Below are positions 23,897-32,572 of a stretch of 64,000 nt of DNA, one piece after another (position 1 is the first letter of the stretch; every line of letters starts with the position of its first letter). The DNA is from Pseudomonas sp. 5P_3.1_Bac2 (GTDB lineage Bacteria; Pseudomonadota; Gammaproteobacteria; Pseudomonadales; Pseudomonadaceae), in the NCBI RefSeq assembly GCF_025465995.1, contig NZ_JANLNY010000028.1, positions 372,001-436,000 on the forward strand, given 5' to 3'. A model generated the notes under the pieces. The model had not been told where the DNA came from and ran no database searches. It was given only the letters and a program-made list of their open reading frames with translations. Position numbers and translations under genes: made by a program.

Positions 23897-25480
23897 TTAG
23901 CTCAGCGCCTCACGACTGCTCTGACCATCGACCAGACGGGCAATGCCCAGCGGGTTGGCGTTTTTCAGGGCATCGGGGAGCAGCTCATCCGGGCAGTTCT
24001 GGTAGCACACCGGGCGCAGAAAACGCGCGATGGCCAGGCTGCCCACCGAGGTGCCACGGGCGTCGGAAGTCGCCGGATAAGGCCCGCCGTGAACCATTGC
24101 ATCACACACCTCAACCCCGGTCGGGTAGCCGTTAAACAGCACGCGGCCAACCTTTTGTTCGAGCAGTGGCAGCACTTCGGCGAACTCGCTTAAGTCCTCG
24201 GCATCGGCGGTAAAGGTGGCGGTCAGTTGTCCGCGCAGACCGCTTAGGGCCTTGAGCAGCTCGGCTTTATCGGCCACTTCAACGATCACGGTGACCGGGC
24301 CAAACACTTCCTCCTGCAGCAACTCATCGGCGTCGATCAGCATCTGCACATTGGCCTGGAACAGTTGCGGCCGCGCTTGTTGGCCCTCTTGCGCTTGGCC
24401 GGCCAGGTGTTTGACCTGGGCATGGGCGTGCAGCGCCGCCAGGCCTTTTTCGTAGCTCTTCAGGGTGCCGGCATTGAGCATGGTTTGTGGTGGGCGCTGG
24501 CTGATTTCGTGGATCAGGTTGGCGGTAAACAGGCTGAATTGGGGCGAGCTGATGCCCAGCACCAGGCCTGGATTGGTGCAGAACTGGCCGCAGCCTTGCA
24601 CCACCGAGTCGGCCAGTTCGCGGGCGATTTTCTCGCCACGGCTGCGCAGCGCAGCGGGCAGCACCAGCACCGGGTTGATCGAGCTCATCTCGGCAAATAC
24701 CGGGATCGGCTGTGGCCGCGCCGCAGCCATGTCACAGAGGGCGCGGCCGCCTTTGAGCGAGCCGGTAAAGCCCACGGCCTGAATCGCCGGGTGCTTGACC
24801 AGCGCCTCACCGACGCCAGCACCATAAATCATGTTGAACACCCCAGCCGGCATGCCGGTTTGCTCGGCGGCGCGCAGAATTGCGGCAGCCACCAGAGCCG
24901 CGGTGGCCATATGGCCGCTGTGGGCCTTAAATACCACCGGGCAGCCGGCAGCAAAGGCCGCGGCGGTGTCGCCACCGGCGGTGGAGAAGGCCAGCGGGAA
25001 GTTGCTGGCGCCAAATACGGCCACCGGGCCGACGCCCATGCTGCACTGGCGCAAATCCGGCCGCGGCAGTGGCTGGCGTTCAGGCAGGGCGCGGTCGATG
25101 CGTGCGCCGTAGAAATCGCCACGGCGCAGCACCTGGGCGAACAAACGCATCTGGCCACTGGTGCGGCCCCGTTCACCTTGGATGCGGGCGGCGGGCAGGG
25201 CGGTTTCGCGGCAGACGATGGCGACAAAGTCATCGCCTAAGGCATCGATTTGCGCGGCCACGGCGTCAAGAAATTCAGCGCGGCGGGTGCTGCTCAGGCT
25301 GCGAAACAGCGGGTAAGCGGCGGCTGCGGCTTGCGCGGCATCATCGACCTGGGCGGCGCTGGCTTGGCCGAAAGTGAAGGGCAAGGCTTCGCCGCTGCTG
25401 GCGTCGAGACTTTGAAGCAGGGCGCCGGCGTTAGGGCTGTAACGCCCGGCGATAATGTTCTGGCCGATGTCGGTGGACAT
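23897..25480 (-). CDS. 2-oxoglutarate semialdehyde (2,5-dioxovalerate) dehydrogenase
   Basis: 527 residues from the ATG at 25480, which has AGGAG 6-7 bases upstream; an earlier in-frame start at 25531 lacks this. It is an aldehyde dehydrogenase with 'GASNFPLAFS' (Asn160), 'VGFTGSLKGGRAL', catalytic Glu264 in 'VFAEMSSINP' and Cys301 in 'GQFCTNPG'. The 'FAEMSSINP' and 'CTNPGL' pattern is that of alpha-ketoglutaric semialdehyde dehydrogenases. It oxidises the semialdehyde to 2-oxoglutarate with NAD(P)+, the last step of hydroxyproline breakdown. It follows the DapA-like deaminase gene on the same strand after about 150 bases that contain a stem-loop. Confidence 0.88.
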   Translation of the reverse strand: MSTDIGQNIIAGRYSPNAGALLQSLDASSGEALPFTFGQASAAQVDDAAQAAAAAYPLFRSLSSTRRAEFLDAVAAQIDALGDDFVAIVCRETALPAARIQGERGRTSGQMRLFAQVLRRGDFYGARIDRALPERQPLPRPDLRQCSMGVGPVAVFGASNFPLAFSTAGGDTAAAFAAGCPVVFKAHSGHMATAALVAAAILRAAEQTGMPAGVFNMIYGAGVGEALVKHPAIQAVGFTGSLKGGRALCDMAAARPQPIPVFAEMSSINPVLVLPAALRSRGEKIARELADSVVQGCGQFCTNPGLVLGISSPQFSLFTANLIHEISQRPPQTMLNAGTLKSYEKGLAALHAHAQVKHLAGQAQEGQQARPQLFQANVQMLIDADELLQEEVFGPVTVIVEVADKAELLKALSGLRGQLTATFTADAEDLSEFAEVLPLLEQKVGRVLFNGYPTGVEVCDAMVHGGPYPATSDARGTSVGSLAIARFLRPVCYQNCPDELLPDALKNANPLGIARLVDGQSSREALS

Positions 25481-25586
25481 GCTGGGCTCCTGTGCGTACC
25501 AGGCAGGCTGGCCTGGCGGGGTAAACAACAACGGCCCGCCCGCGCTGACTCAACACCGAGGCAGCGCGGCAGGCCGGGTAGATCAT

Positions 25587-25623
25587 TGGCCATGGGCTGG
25601 CTTATGCCGCCTGCCCATGGCCA
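25587..25623 (-). other. intergenic stem-loop between deaminase and aldehyde dehydrogenase genes
   Basis: TGGCCATGGGC (25587-25597) pairs with GCCCATGGCCA (25613-25623), an 11-bp perfect stem with a 15-base loop, directly after the DapA-like stop. No T-run follows, so it is better read as a processing or stability element, or a partial terminator within the operon. Confidence 0.45.
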
Positions 25624-25632
25624 GACGGGGCA

Positions 25633-26550
25633 TTACAGACCGACATCCGGCAGGTGCGGACGGTTGGCCAGGGCCTTGGCCATGATCGCCTCGACGTGCG
25701 CCCGATCATCGCCACGCAGCAGCAGGCGCGGCGGACGGGTCAGCTCGCTGCCGCGACCGGCGATGGCTTCACACAGCTTGATGCACTGCACCAGGTCGGC
25801 GCGGGCATCGAGGTGTAGGATCGGCATCAGCCATTCGTAGATCGGCATGGCTTCGGCGAAGCGCCCGGCCTTGCACAGACGGAAGATGGTTTCGCCTTCT
25901 TTGGGGAACACGTTGCTCATCCCCGAGACCCAACCTTCGGCGCCCACGGCCAGGCTTTCCAGCACCACGTCATCGAGGCCGGCGAACAGCACAAAGCGGT
26001 CGCCCACTTCGTTGCGCACATCGATAAAGCGGCGGGTGTCGCCGGAGCTGTCCTTGAAGCACACCACGTTGTCGCAGTCGGCCAGGGAGATGAGGATGTC
26101 CGGGGTGACATCGTTTTTGTAGATTGGCGGGTTGTTGTACACCATCAACGGCACGTCGGCGTTTTTCGCCACGTAGCGGTAGTGCTCGGCGGTTTCGTAA
26201 GGCTTGGAGCCGTACACCAGGGCTGGCATCAGCATGACGCCGTCGACCCCGACTTTACGCACCGCGTTGGCGGTTTTCGCGGCGGCCACGCTGGTGAACT
26301 CAGCCACCCCGCAGATCACCGGGACGCGGCCTTTGGCAGCGTCGACAGCGACTTCGGTCACGGCGATTTTTTCTTCGGTGGTCAGCGAAGTGTTTTCGCC
26401 CACCGAGCCGCAGACCACCAGGCCCGAGACGCCATCGCGGATGACGTTGGAGATGACCTTGTGGGTCTCTTCCAGGTTGATCGAGAAGTCAGCGTTGAAC
26501 TGGGTGGTAACGGCGGGGAATACACCGCTCCAATTAACTCGTTTGCTCAT
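25633..26550 (-). CDS. DapA-family enzyme, likely delta1-pyrroline-4-hydroxy-2-carboxylate deaminase
   Basis: 305 residues from the ATG at 26550 with a near-perfect GGAGG 6 bases upstream. The fold is the DHDPS/NAL class I aldolase barrel: 'VCGSVGENTSLTTEEK', Tyr138 in 'PLMVYNNPP' and Schiff-base Lys166 in 'VVCFKDSSGDT'. In hydroxyproline clusters this family converts delta1-pyrroline-4-hydroxy-2-carboxylate to 2-oxoglutarate semialdehyde plus ammonia. The neighbouring semialdehyde dehydrogenase agrees. A CGTATACG operator copy lies about 25 bases upstream of its start, so it has its own regulated promoter. True DapA (lysine synthesis) is excluded by context. Confidence 0.87.
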   Translation of the reverse strand: MSKRVNWSGVFPAVTTQFNADFSINLEETHKVISNVIRDGVSGLVVCGSVGENTSLTTEEKIAVTEVAVDAAKGRVPVICGVAEFTSVAAAKTANAVRKVGVDGVMLMPALVYGSKPYETAEHYRYVAKNADVPLMVYNNPPIYKNDVTPDILISLADCDNVVCFKDSSGDTRRFIDVRNEVGDRFVLFAGLDDVVLESLAVGAEGWVSGMSNVFPKEGETIFRLCKAGRFAEAMPIYEWLMPILHLDARADLVQCIKLCEAIAGRGSELTRPPRLLLRGDDRAHVEAIMAKALANRPHLPDVGL

Positions 26551-26571
26551 GGAAACCTCCAGGTTAAAGGT

Positions 26572-26586
26572 ATTTCGTATACGCTT
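26572..26586. promoter_or_regulatory. operator copy 1 (ATTTCGTATACGCTT)
   Basis: The core CGTATACG is at 26576-26583, between the deaminase gene and the proline-racemase-like gene. It shares ATTTCGTATACG with the sites at 32370 and (reverse strand) 37713. It is a candidate binding site of the GntR regulator at 37006-37680. Confidence 0.7.
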
Positions 26587-26649
26587 GGTGGTGGGCAAAC
26601 TGCGCCCGATTAAAAAACTTCAGTACGGCTAATCAGTCTTGGGTTGGGC

Positions 26650-27678
26650 TTAACCGTTAGGCCAGGTATCGGCCAGGCGATAGCCTTGCGGCCACGGATC
26701 GCTAGGGTCGAGCATGTGTTGATGGGTGCCGGTGATCCACGCCCGGCCGGACAGACAAGGGTGAATGGCTGGGCGCCCGGCGACTTCGGTCAGGCCGGCG
26801 ATGCGGCAATGAAACTCCGAGCCAATGATCGAGCGGCCAATAAAGCGCTCGTCGGCGCGCATCTGGCCCTTGGCATGCAGCACCGCCATGCGCGCTGAGC
26901 AGCCGGTGCCGCACGGCGAGCGGTCGATCTTGCCGGGGCGGATGACCACCGCATTGGCTGCGCTCAGCACGCCATCGACGCGGCTCACGGGCGCGGCGAT
27001 CTGGCAGAACGACAGATGATCCCAGTCTGGATTGAGCGGATGGACAAAGCCCAACTGCTGGTTGGCCGCCTGGGTGATGCGCATGCCGACGTCGACTAAA
27101 TCCGCCGCCTCATCGGCGCTCAGGCTAAAGCCCAACGCCTGGGCATCGGCGATGACGAAGCTGTCGCCACCGTAGGCGGTGTCCACCTTGATGCTGCCGA
27201 GACCTTCGACCTCCAGCATGACGTCCAACTGGTCAGCGAAGGACGGCACGTTCTGTACCTCCACGCTGAGCACCTTGCCGTCTTTACACTGGGCGATGAC
27301 CTCGACCAGGCCGCCGGGTGCTTCCAGGACCATATGGGTTTGTGGCTCGGTCATGGCGATCAAACCGCTTTCCAGCAGCACGGTGCTCACGCATAACGAG
27401 TTAGAGCCGGACATCGGCGGCGTGTCGGCTGGCTCCATGATGATCCAGCCCATCTGCGCCCGTGGATCTTTCGCCGGCACCAGCAGGTTGACGTGACGGA
27501 ACACGCCGCCGCGTGGCTCATTCAGGATAAAGTTGCGCAGTTGCTGATCTTCGGCGATCCAGCGTGATTGCTGCCACAGACTGTCGCCCGGTGGCGGCAG
27601 CACACCGCCGACAATCACGTCGCCGACTTCGCCTTCGGCATGGCAACTGACTACATGAATAAGCTTGCTTGAGCGCAT
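26650..27678 (-). CDS. proline racemase superfamily protein with Ser90/Cys256 pair
   Basis: 342 residues. It has the two-lobed proline racemase fold. The first catalytic position, Cys in racemases ('MCGH'), is Ser90 here ('PPMSGSN'); the second is Cys256 in 'DRSPCGTGC'. Superfamily members use Cys/Cys (racemase, 4-hydroxyproline epimerase), Cys/Thr (trans-3-hydroxyproline dehydratase) or Ser/Cys pairs; the last are the least defined. A true Cys/Cys epimerase is encoded at 35960-36895, so this paralogue probably has another substrate. It lies 10 bases after the transporter ATPase gene, in one operon with aconitase X, so a 3-hydroxyproline or other proline derivative is plausible. Confidence 0.85.
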   Translation of the reverse strand: MRSSKLIHVVSCHAEGEVGDVIVGGVLPPPGDSLWQQSRWIAEDQQLRNFILNEPRGGVFRHVNLLVPAKDPRAQMGWIIMEPADTPPMSGSNSLCVSTVLLESGLIAMTEPQTHMVLEAPGGLVEVIAQCKDGKVLSVEVQNVPSFADQLDVMLEVEGLGSIKVDTAYGGDSFVIADAQALGFSLSADEAADLVDVGMRITQAANQQLGFVHPLNPDWDHLSFCQIAAPVSRVDGVLSAANAVVIRPGKIDRSPCGTGCSARMAVLHAKGQMRADERFIGRSIIGSEFHCRIAGLTEVAGRPAIHPCLSGRAWITGTHQHMLDPSDPWPQGYRLADTWPNG

Positions 27679-27687
27679 GGCCAGTCC

Positions 27688-28410
27688 CTACAGCACAGAC
27701 TTTAAGAAGTCGGCGGTTTCCGCTTTTTGCGGATTGCCGATGACTTGTTCCGGCGCGCCGATTTCGTGCACCAGACCGTTGCGGAAGAACGCCACGCGGT
27801 CCGAAACATCGCGGGCAAAGCGGATTTCGTGGGTCACCAGAACCATGGTCATGCCGTCTTCGGCGAGTTTGCGCATGGTGTCCAGTACCTCGCCCACCAG
27901 CTGCGGATCGAGGGCGCTGGTGGCCTCGTCAAACAGCATGTAGTCGGGGTTCATCGCCAGCGCGCGGGCAATCGCCATGCGCTGTTGCTGGCCGCCGGAG
28001 AGCTTGCCGGGGAACACTTTGAGCTTGTCGCCCAGGCCTACGTGTTGCAGCTGCGTGACGGCGATGGCTTCGGCTTCCTGCTTGCTTAAGCCGAGCACTT
28101 TGCGCGGCGCGAGCATGACGTTTTCCAGCACGGTGAGGTGCGGGAAGGCATTCCACTGCTGGAACACGATGCCGATTTTCTGCCGCAGTTTGTTCAGGTC
28201 GGTGCTGCTGGAGTGCACTTCCTGGCCATCGACGCGGATGCTGCCTTGCTGGATCGACTCGAGGCCGTTGATGCACATCAGCAAGGTGGATTTGCCCGAG
28301 CCCGAGCCGCCGATGATCGACACCACTTCGCCCTTGTTCACCGTCAGGCTAACGCCCTTGATGACCTCGAGGTCGCCGAAGGATTTATGGACGTTGTTAA
28401 TCTCAATCAT
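27688..28410 (-). CDS. polar amino-acid ABC transporter ATP-binding protein
   Basis: 240 residues from the ATG at 28410, overlapping the permease stop by 8 bases. Walker A 'GGSGSGKST', Q-loop, signature 'LSGGQQQR' and Walker B 'YMLFDEATSALDPQ' are intact. 'GLESIQQGSIRVDGQEV' and the length match the HisP/GlnQ group. It powers the importer formed with the two permeases and the binding protein in the same operon. The presumed cargo is hydroxyproline or a related imino acid, from context. Confidence 0.92.
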   Translation of the reverse strand: MIEINNVHKSFGDLEVIKGVSLTVNKGEVVSIIGGSGSGKSTLLMCINGLESIQQGSIRVDGQEVHSSSTDLNKLRQKIGIVFQQWNAFPHLTVLENVMLAPRKVLGLSKQEAEAIAVTQLQHVGLGDKLKVFPGKLSGGQQQRMAIARALAMNPDYMLFDEATSALDPQLVGEVLDTMRKLAEDGMTMVLVTHEIRFARDVSDRVAFFRNGLVHEIGAPEQVIGNPQKAETADFLKSVL

Positions 28411-29053
28411 TTTCCTGCCACCTTTTCTCCAGGCGATCACCCAGTTGGGCCACCACCAGACTCATGACGTAGTAAATAAGGCCGGCAATGCACAGCACCA
28501 GCAGCGGCTCTTGAATGCGTGTGACGATGGTTTGCGAGGCGCGCAGCAGCTCGACGATGCCGATCCACATGACCAGGGCGCTGTCCTTCATCACCGACAA
28601 CACCAGGTTGAGCCAGCCGGGGAAGGCCACGCGCGAGGCCATCGGCAGGACGATATAACGCAGGTCCTGCAGGTAGCTCATGCCCAGCGAACGGGAAGCG
28701 CGGCGCAGGTTAGGCGGCACTGCCAAGACGCCGCTTAAGACGATCTCGGTGCAGAACGCGGTGGCGTAAACCCCCAGCACGACGCAGCCGACGGTGAAGG
28801 CGCTAAAGCCCAAGCCAATGATGCTGTTCAGGGCGTTGAACAGGACGAATTGAATCAGCAGCGGCACGCTGCGAAACACATCCAGCACCCACGCCACGGG
28901 CAAGGTGGCGCGTGGCCAAATGGCCCGCAGTACGCCTAACACCACCCCGGCCAGGGTGCCAATCAGCATGGCGCCGGCGGTGAGCTGGAGGGTGACCCAA
29001 GCGCCCTTGAGCATGAACAGCAGGTCGTTATAAGAGAAGCTGGTTTCGAACAT
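28403..29053 (-). CDS. polar amino-acid ABC transporter permease
   Basis: 216 residues with the HisM/GlnP-type fold of about five helices. 'GVLAVPPNLRRASRSLGMSYLQDLRYIVLPMASRVAFPGWLNLVLSVMKDSALV' contains the EAA-like loop that contacts the ATPase. It starts 13 bases after the other permease's stop and overlaps the ATPase start. It forms the membrane channel with the permease at 29067-29732. Confidence 0.9.
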   Translation of the reverse strand: MFETSFSYNDLLFMLKGAWVTLQLTAGAMLIGTLAGVVLGVLRAIWPRATLPVAWVLDVFRSVPLLIQFVLFNALNSIIGLGFSAFTVGCVVLGVYATAFCTEIVLSGVLAVPPNLRRASRSLGMSYLQDLRYIVLPMASRVAFPGWLNLVLSVMKDSALVMWIGIVELLRASQTIVTRIQEPLLVLCIAGLIYYVMSLVVAQLGDRLEKRWQEND

Positions 29054-29066
29054 GGTCAGTCCTCCC

Positions 29067-29732
29067 TTAGTAACGGAACAGGCGCCAGGCCAGGAGCCGG
29101 GCGACGATGACGATGGTTTTGGAGATCAGGTAGTACAGCACCGCCGCAATGGCGAAGAATTCAAAGGTGCGGAAGGTCTTCACATTGAGCTCTTGGGTGA
29201 CACCGGTGAGGTCGTTGTTGAGGCCCACGACTACGCCCAGGGAGGTCATCAGCACCGCCCAGACCATCTGGTTGGAGAGCGGGTGGAAGACGATGCGCAG
29301 CAGTTGCGGAAAGATGATCATGCGGTAGGCCTGGAAGGCGCTCATGCCCAGTGAGCGGGCGGCGCGCATCTGCGTGTCCGGCACGGCTTTAAGGCCACCA
29401 CGGAAGTTCTCGGCCAGGTAACCGGCGTTGTTAAAAGTGATCCCGGCGACCAGGGCAAACCACGAGCTGACATGCAGGCCCAAGGTGCCAAGGCCAAAGT
29501 AGAGGATGTAAATCTGAAACAGCGAAGGCGTGTTGCGGGCAATCGATACCCAGGTGTTGGCGAAGTGACGTAAGAATGGGTTACGCAACTGGCGCATGAC
29601 CGTCAGCAGTAAGGCAATCAGAGTGCCTAAGATCATCGTCAGCGCGGCGGTCTCCAGAGTCACCCAGGCCCCGGAGAGCATCTCGGGCAAGGCTCGGAAT
29701 GCCTGGCGCCAGTGGAAGGAGTAATCAAGCAT
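29067..29732 (-). CDS. polar amino-acid ABC transporter permease
   Basis: 221 residues of the same permease family. 'WVTLETAALTMILGTLIALLLTVMRQL', then 'ENFRGGLKAVPDTQMRAARSLGMSAFQAYRMIIFPQLLRIVFHPLSNQMVW' with the EAA-like loop. It starts 3 bases after the aconitase X stop, so the transporter and the enzyme are one transcription unit. Confidence 0.9.
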   Translation of the reverse strand: MLDYSFHWRQAFRALPEMLSGAWVTLETAALTMILGTLIALLLTVMRQLRNPFLRHFANTWVSIARNTPSLFQIYILYFGLGTLGLHVSSWFALVAGITFNNAGYLAENFRGGLKAVPDTQMRAARSLGMSAFQAYRMIIFPQLLRIVFHPLSNQMVWAVLMTSLGVVVGLNNDLTGVTQELNVKTFRTFEFFAIAAVLYYLISKTIVIVARLLAWRLFRY

Positions 29733-29735
29733 CGC

Positions 29736-31484
29736 TTAGCGATCTCCTAAGGATTGAGGTTGCACCAGCCAGGCTGGCGGTTGGGCGTGGTTGTGGCCGC
29801 TACAGGCCGCTTCGATACAGGCAGCTAAGTGGCCAAAGTGCACCGCGCGCCCGGCCAGGCCGGGGGCGTAATGGGCGTATTTGCCGGAGTTGGTCATCAG
29901 GTTGCGGCTGCCCACGGGCACCACCGGTTCCCCCAACATGCACCAGCAGGTGTCGTTGATCAGGCAAGCGCCGAAGGCTTGCAGGGTGGCGATATAACCG
30001 GCGGCTTCGGCCTGTTGATACACCGTGCGCCCGCAGGTGATGACTAAGGCACTGTCGGGGTGGCAACGGCGGCCCTGACAGAGCTGGGCCAGTTGGCCTA
30101 ATTCGCTCAGCGAGCAATGCGGGTTGCCGATGGCGACCAAACTGACGTCGCTGCTGCGCGCGCTATTGAGCTCCTGCCAACTGGGCAGCAGGTCGCCGCT
30201 GCTAAGGCGGTAATGGCGCAGCGGCGCCTGGCCGCCCAAGGCGCTGGGCGCGTCGGGAGCCTCCGGGGTGACGCCGTGGATATGGAACATCGGCGCCGCC
30301 GAGGTGGTGGCGAACGCCGCGCTAAAGGCTTTCAGGTCATCCAGGCTCGGCGCGCTGTGCGCCAGGCCCATGAGCAGCGGAATGTCGATATTGCTGAGCA
30401 GGCCCACGTGGTAGCCGAGCAGCGGCCAGAAGCTGTCGTCGATGGCTTCGTCCAGCTGTACTTCGATCAGCACCGTGGCGTGGCGTCCGGCGGCCTGATG
30501 GCTGCCGGTATCCGGCGCGCGGCCACAGATGGCGATGCAGATATCGAGAAAGTCCGGGTACTTCAGGGTGCGTGCGCCGAGCACGCTGTTGGCGTAGGTC
30601 ACTGCGTTGGATTCGGCCCAGACGATCTGCTCGCCAAAGGCTGGCGCGCTGTCGAGCAGATAGGGCGCGCAGGTGAAGCTTAAGCTCGCGCCCATGGCCA
30701 TATACAGATCGCCCAAGGTGCTGGCCGGCTCGCCGAACTCGGCGGCGATGCCGAGGCTGCGCCACTGCCGCTGATCCACGGAAATCGAGTTAAGCGTGGT
30801 CGGCACGCAGACCTTGGCGCCCCAGTCGACCAACTGCTGGGCGAAGCGCACGCTGGCCGCGCCGGTATAGATGCAGCCGTCGATATGCGCCTGGCTGACA
30901 TCCAGCAACTGTTCGGCGTCGTACAGCTCGGCCATCTTCACCACCAGCTGCATCGCCACCTGTTTGGCGCGGCCCTGCTCGCCGGCGAGCATGGCGTGGT
31001 CGGCAGCGCTGAGTGTCAGGGCTGCCACGGGCTGGCTGTTAGGGGCCGCTGGCACCGCCAGTTGCGGGTCGAGCAGCAGGCAGTCGGCGCTGACTTTGAC
31101 GCGTTGCCCAGCATGCTGCGCCAGCGCGGCAAAGGCTTGTTGGCCGATGCACAGCACCGGCAGTTGGATGCCGAATACATGCTCGGCGATCAAGGCGCCG
31201 AGGCTGAGAATTTTGTCTGGCTCGGCGAGCACCAGCGCTGCTGGCGCCACGCCGCCCAGAATCAGTTGCAGCAAGGTGCTGCTACCGGTGCAGGAGCCGC
31301 GGCCGTTGGGCACCGCCAGCACCCGGCCGGCGATGGCTTGGCCGCACAGCGGATGGTGCTGGTCGATGACCACAGACGTCTGGGCATCCACGCCGCCCCA
31401 GAAGCTCAACCCCAGGTCGGTGTGCAGCAGCACGCCCTGGCCACTGCCAGCGGCCAGCTTACGACCTTGGATAATGCTGCTCAT
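29736..31484 (-). CDS. acnX: fused aconitase X, likely cis-3-hydroxy-L-proline dehydratase
   Basis: 582 residues from an ATG with GGGAG 8 bases upstream. The N-terminal part (about 1-135; 'GVDAQTSVVIDQHHPLCGQAIAGRVLAVPNGRGSCTGSSTLLQLILGG') is the small DUF126 subunit. From about 155 ('LSAADHAMLAGEQGRAKQVAMQLVVKMAELYDAEQLLDVSQAHIDGCIYTG') comes the large DUF521 subunit, so both are fused. Bacterial fused aconitase X enzymes have been shown to dehydrate cis-3-hydroxy-L-proline to delta1-pyrroline-2-carboxylate using an iron-sulfur cluster. The location inside an imino-acid transporter operon supports that. Isoprenoid (mevalonate phosphate) use is known for archaeal split forms and is unlikely here. 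Confidence 0.87.
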   Translation of the reverse strand: MSSIIQGRKLAAGSGQGVLLHTDLGLSFWGGVDAQTSVVIDQHHPLCGQAIAGRVLAVPNGRGSCTGSSTLLQLILGGVAPAALVLAEPDKILSLGALIAEHVFGIQLPVLCIGQQAFAALAQHAGQRVKVSADCLLLDPQLAVPAAPNSQPVAALTLSAADHAMLAGEQGRAKQVAMQLVVKMAELYDAEQLLDVSQAHIDGCIYTGAASVRFAQQLVDWGAKVCVPTTLNSISVDQRQWRSLGIAAEFGEPASTLGDLYMAMGASLSFTCAPYLLDSAPAFGEQIVWAESNAVTYANSVLGARTLKYPDFLDICIAICGRAPDTGSHQAAGRHATVLIEVQLDEAIDDSFWPLLGYHVGLLSNIDIPLLMGLAHSAPSLDDLKAFSAAFATTSAAPMFHIHGVTPEAPDAPSALGGQAPLRHYRLSSGDLLPSWQELNSARSSDVSLVAIGNPHCSLSELGQLAQLCQGRRCHPDSALVITCGRTVYQQAEAAGYIATLQAFGACLINDTCWCMLGEPVVPVGSRNLMTNSGKYAHYAPGLAGRAVHFGHLAACIEAACSGHNHAQPPAWLVQPQSLGDR

Positions 31485-31504
31485 CGCCAGCTCCCGCGCC
31501 GCGC

Positions 31505-32323
31505 TTAGTAGTACACGCCAGGTACGGTCAGATCAGCGGGTTTGATTTCCTCGCCCACCCATTTCTTCCACAACTCTTGGTAGCGGCCAGTGCGCACTTG
31601 CTGGTTGACGAACAGGTTGAGGTAGTTAATCAGACCGTACTCGCTGCGCTTGGCGGCCAGCGACACGTAGTCGACGACATAAGGCGAGTTACCGGCGACT
31701 TTCAGGCCTTTGTATTTGCCCGATTTGATGGTTGCGGCGGCGACGGTGTTGGTCACCACGGTGGCGTCGATATGACCCTGGGCCACGGCGAGGATGGTGT
31801 CGTTCTGCGACTGATAAGCGCGGAAGCTGCCTTCGCCCCAATCCTTCACCGACTGCTCCAAGGCAATGGCTTCAAAGGTGCCACTGGTGTTGCCCAGCTT
31901 CTTGCCTTTGAGGTCTTCGAATTTAGTGATGCCGGTGTCTTCGCGGGTCAGCACGACCATTTGGAAGGCGAAGTAGGGGATGGTCAGGGCAACGGTCTTG
32001 GCCCGCTCCAGGGTGTCGGAGGTGGACGCGACGATGATGTCAGCACGGTTCGATACCAGTGCTGGAATGCGATCGGGGAATGGCGTCTCGACGATTTCCG
32101 CATCCACGCCCAGCACTTTGGCCAAGTCGTTGCAGTAGTCGACGTCAAAGCCGACCGGCTCGTTGGCTTCGTTGCGCGAACCCATCGGTGGGAAGTCCAG
32201 GGTTACCGCACAGCGCAGGGTACCGGAGCTGATGATATCGTCGAGCTTGTCGGCCTGAGCGGTGCCTGCCACAGCGCTGCACAGAGCAGCGGTGAGAGCC
32301 ATAGCGAGTGTTGTTCTTTTCAT
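31505..32323 (-). CDS. periplasmic amino-acid-binding protein of the ABC transporter
   Basis: 272 residues from the ATG at 32323 with GAGG 6 bases upstream. Signal peptide 'MKRTTLAMALTAALCSAVAGTAQA', then the family 3 solute-binding fold ('GTLRCAVTLDFPPMGSRNEANEPVGFDVDYCNDLAKVLG', 'IPALVSNRADIIVASTSDTLERAKTV', 'NTSGTFEAIALEQ'). The 'DIIVASTSDTLERA' ligand loop with Arg binds the amino-acid carboxylate. It is the first gene of the unit that continues with aconitase X, two permeases, ATPase and the Ser/Cys racemase-like gene. A CGTATACG operator lies about 50 bases upstream. Confidence 0.92.
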   Translation of the reverse strand: MKRTTLAMALTAALCSAVAGTAQADKLDDIISSGTLRCAVTLDFPPMGSRNEANEPVGFDVDYCNDLAKVLGVDAEIVETPFPDRIPALVSNRADIIVASTSDTLERAKTVALTIPYFAFQMVVLTREDTGITKFEDLKGKKLGNTSGTFEAIALEQSVKDWGEGSFRAYQSQNDTILAVAQGHIDATVVTNTVAAATIKSGKYKGLKVAGNSPYVVDYVSLAAKRSEYGLINYLNLFVNQQVRTGRYQELWKKWVGEEIKPADLTVPGVYY

Positions 32324-32369
32324 GTGCAGCCTCGTCGTTGAGTAGGTTGACAGATCAAACATTATTAGA

Positions 32370-32386
32370 ATTTCGTATACGATATT
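32370..32386. promoter_or_regulatory. operator copy 2 (ATTTCGTATACGATATT)
   Basis: The palindrome core TCGTATACGA is at 32373-32382, upstream of the transporter/aconitase X operon. It is identical at 16 of 17 positions to the reverse complement of the site before the GntR gene (37713-37729). Confidence 0.8.
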
Positions 32387-32572
32387 TAATTAGCAAGGCT
32401 TATGCCGACTTAACGGGTTTTTTCTTAAAAAAAACTGAGCCCCCAGCACAGGCGGCTTGCGCAGTTTTTTGCACGATTTAAGGGGCTAAAAGCAGGGGCT
32501 TGAGCGGCGCCGCGGTGTTACATAAAGAGGCGTGAAGTGGTACGAGTGCTCCTAAACGGAACACTGGCAGCT

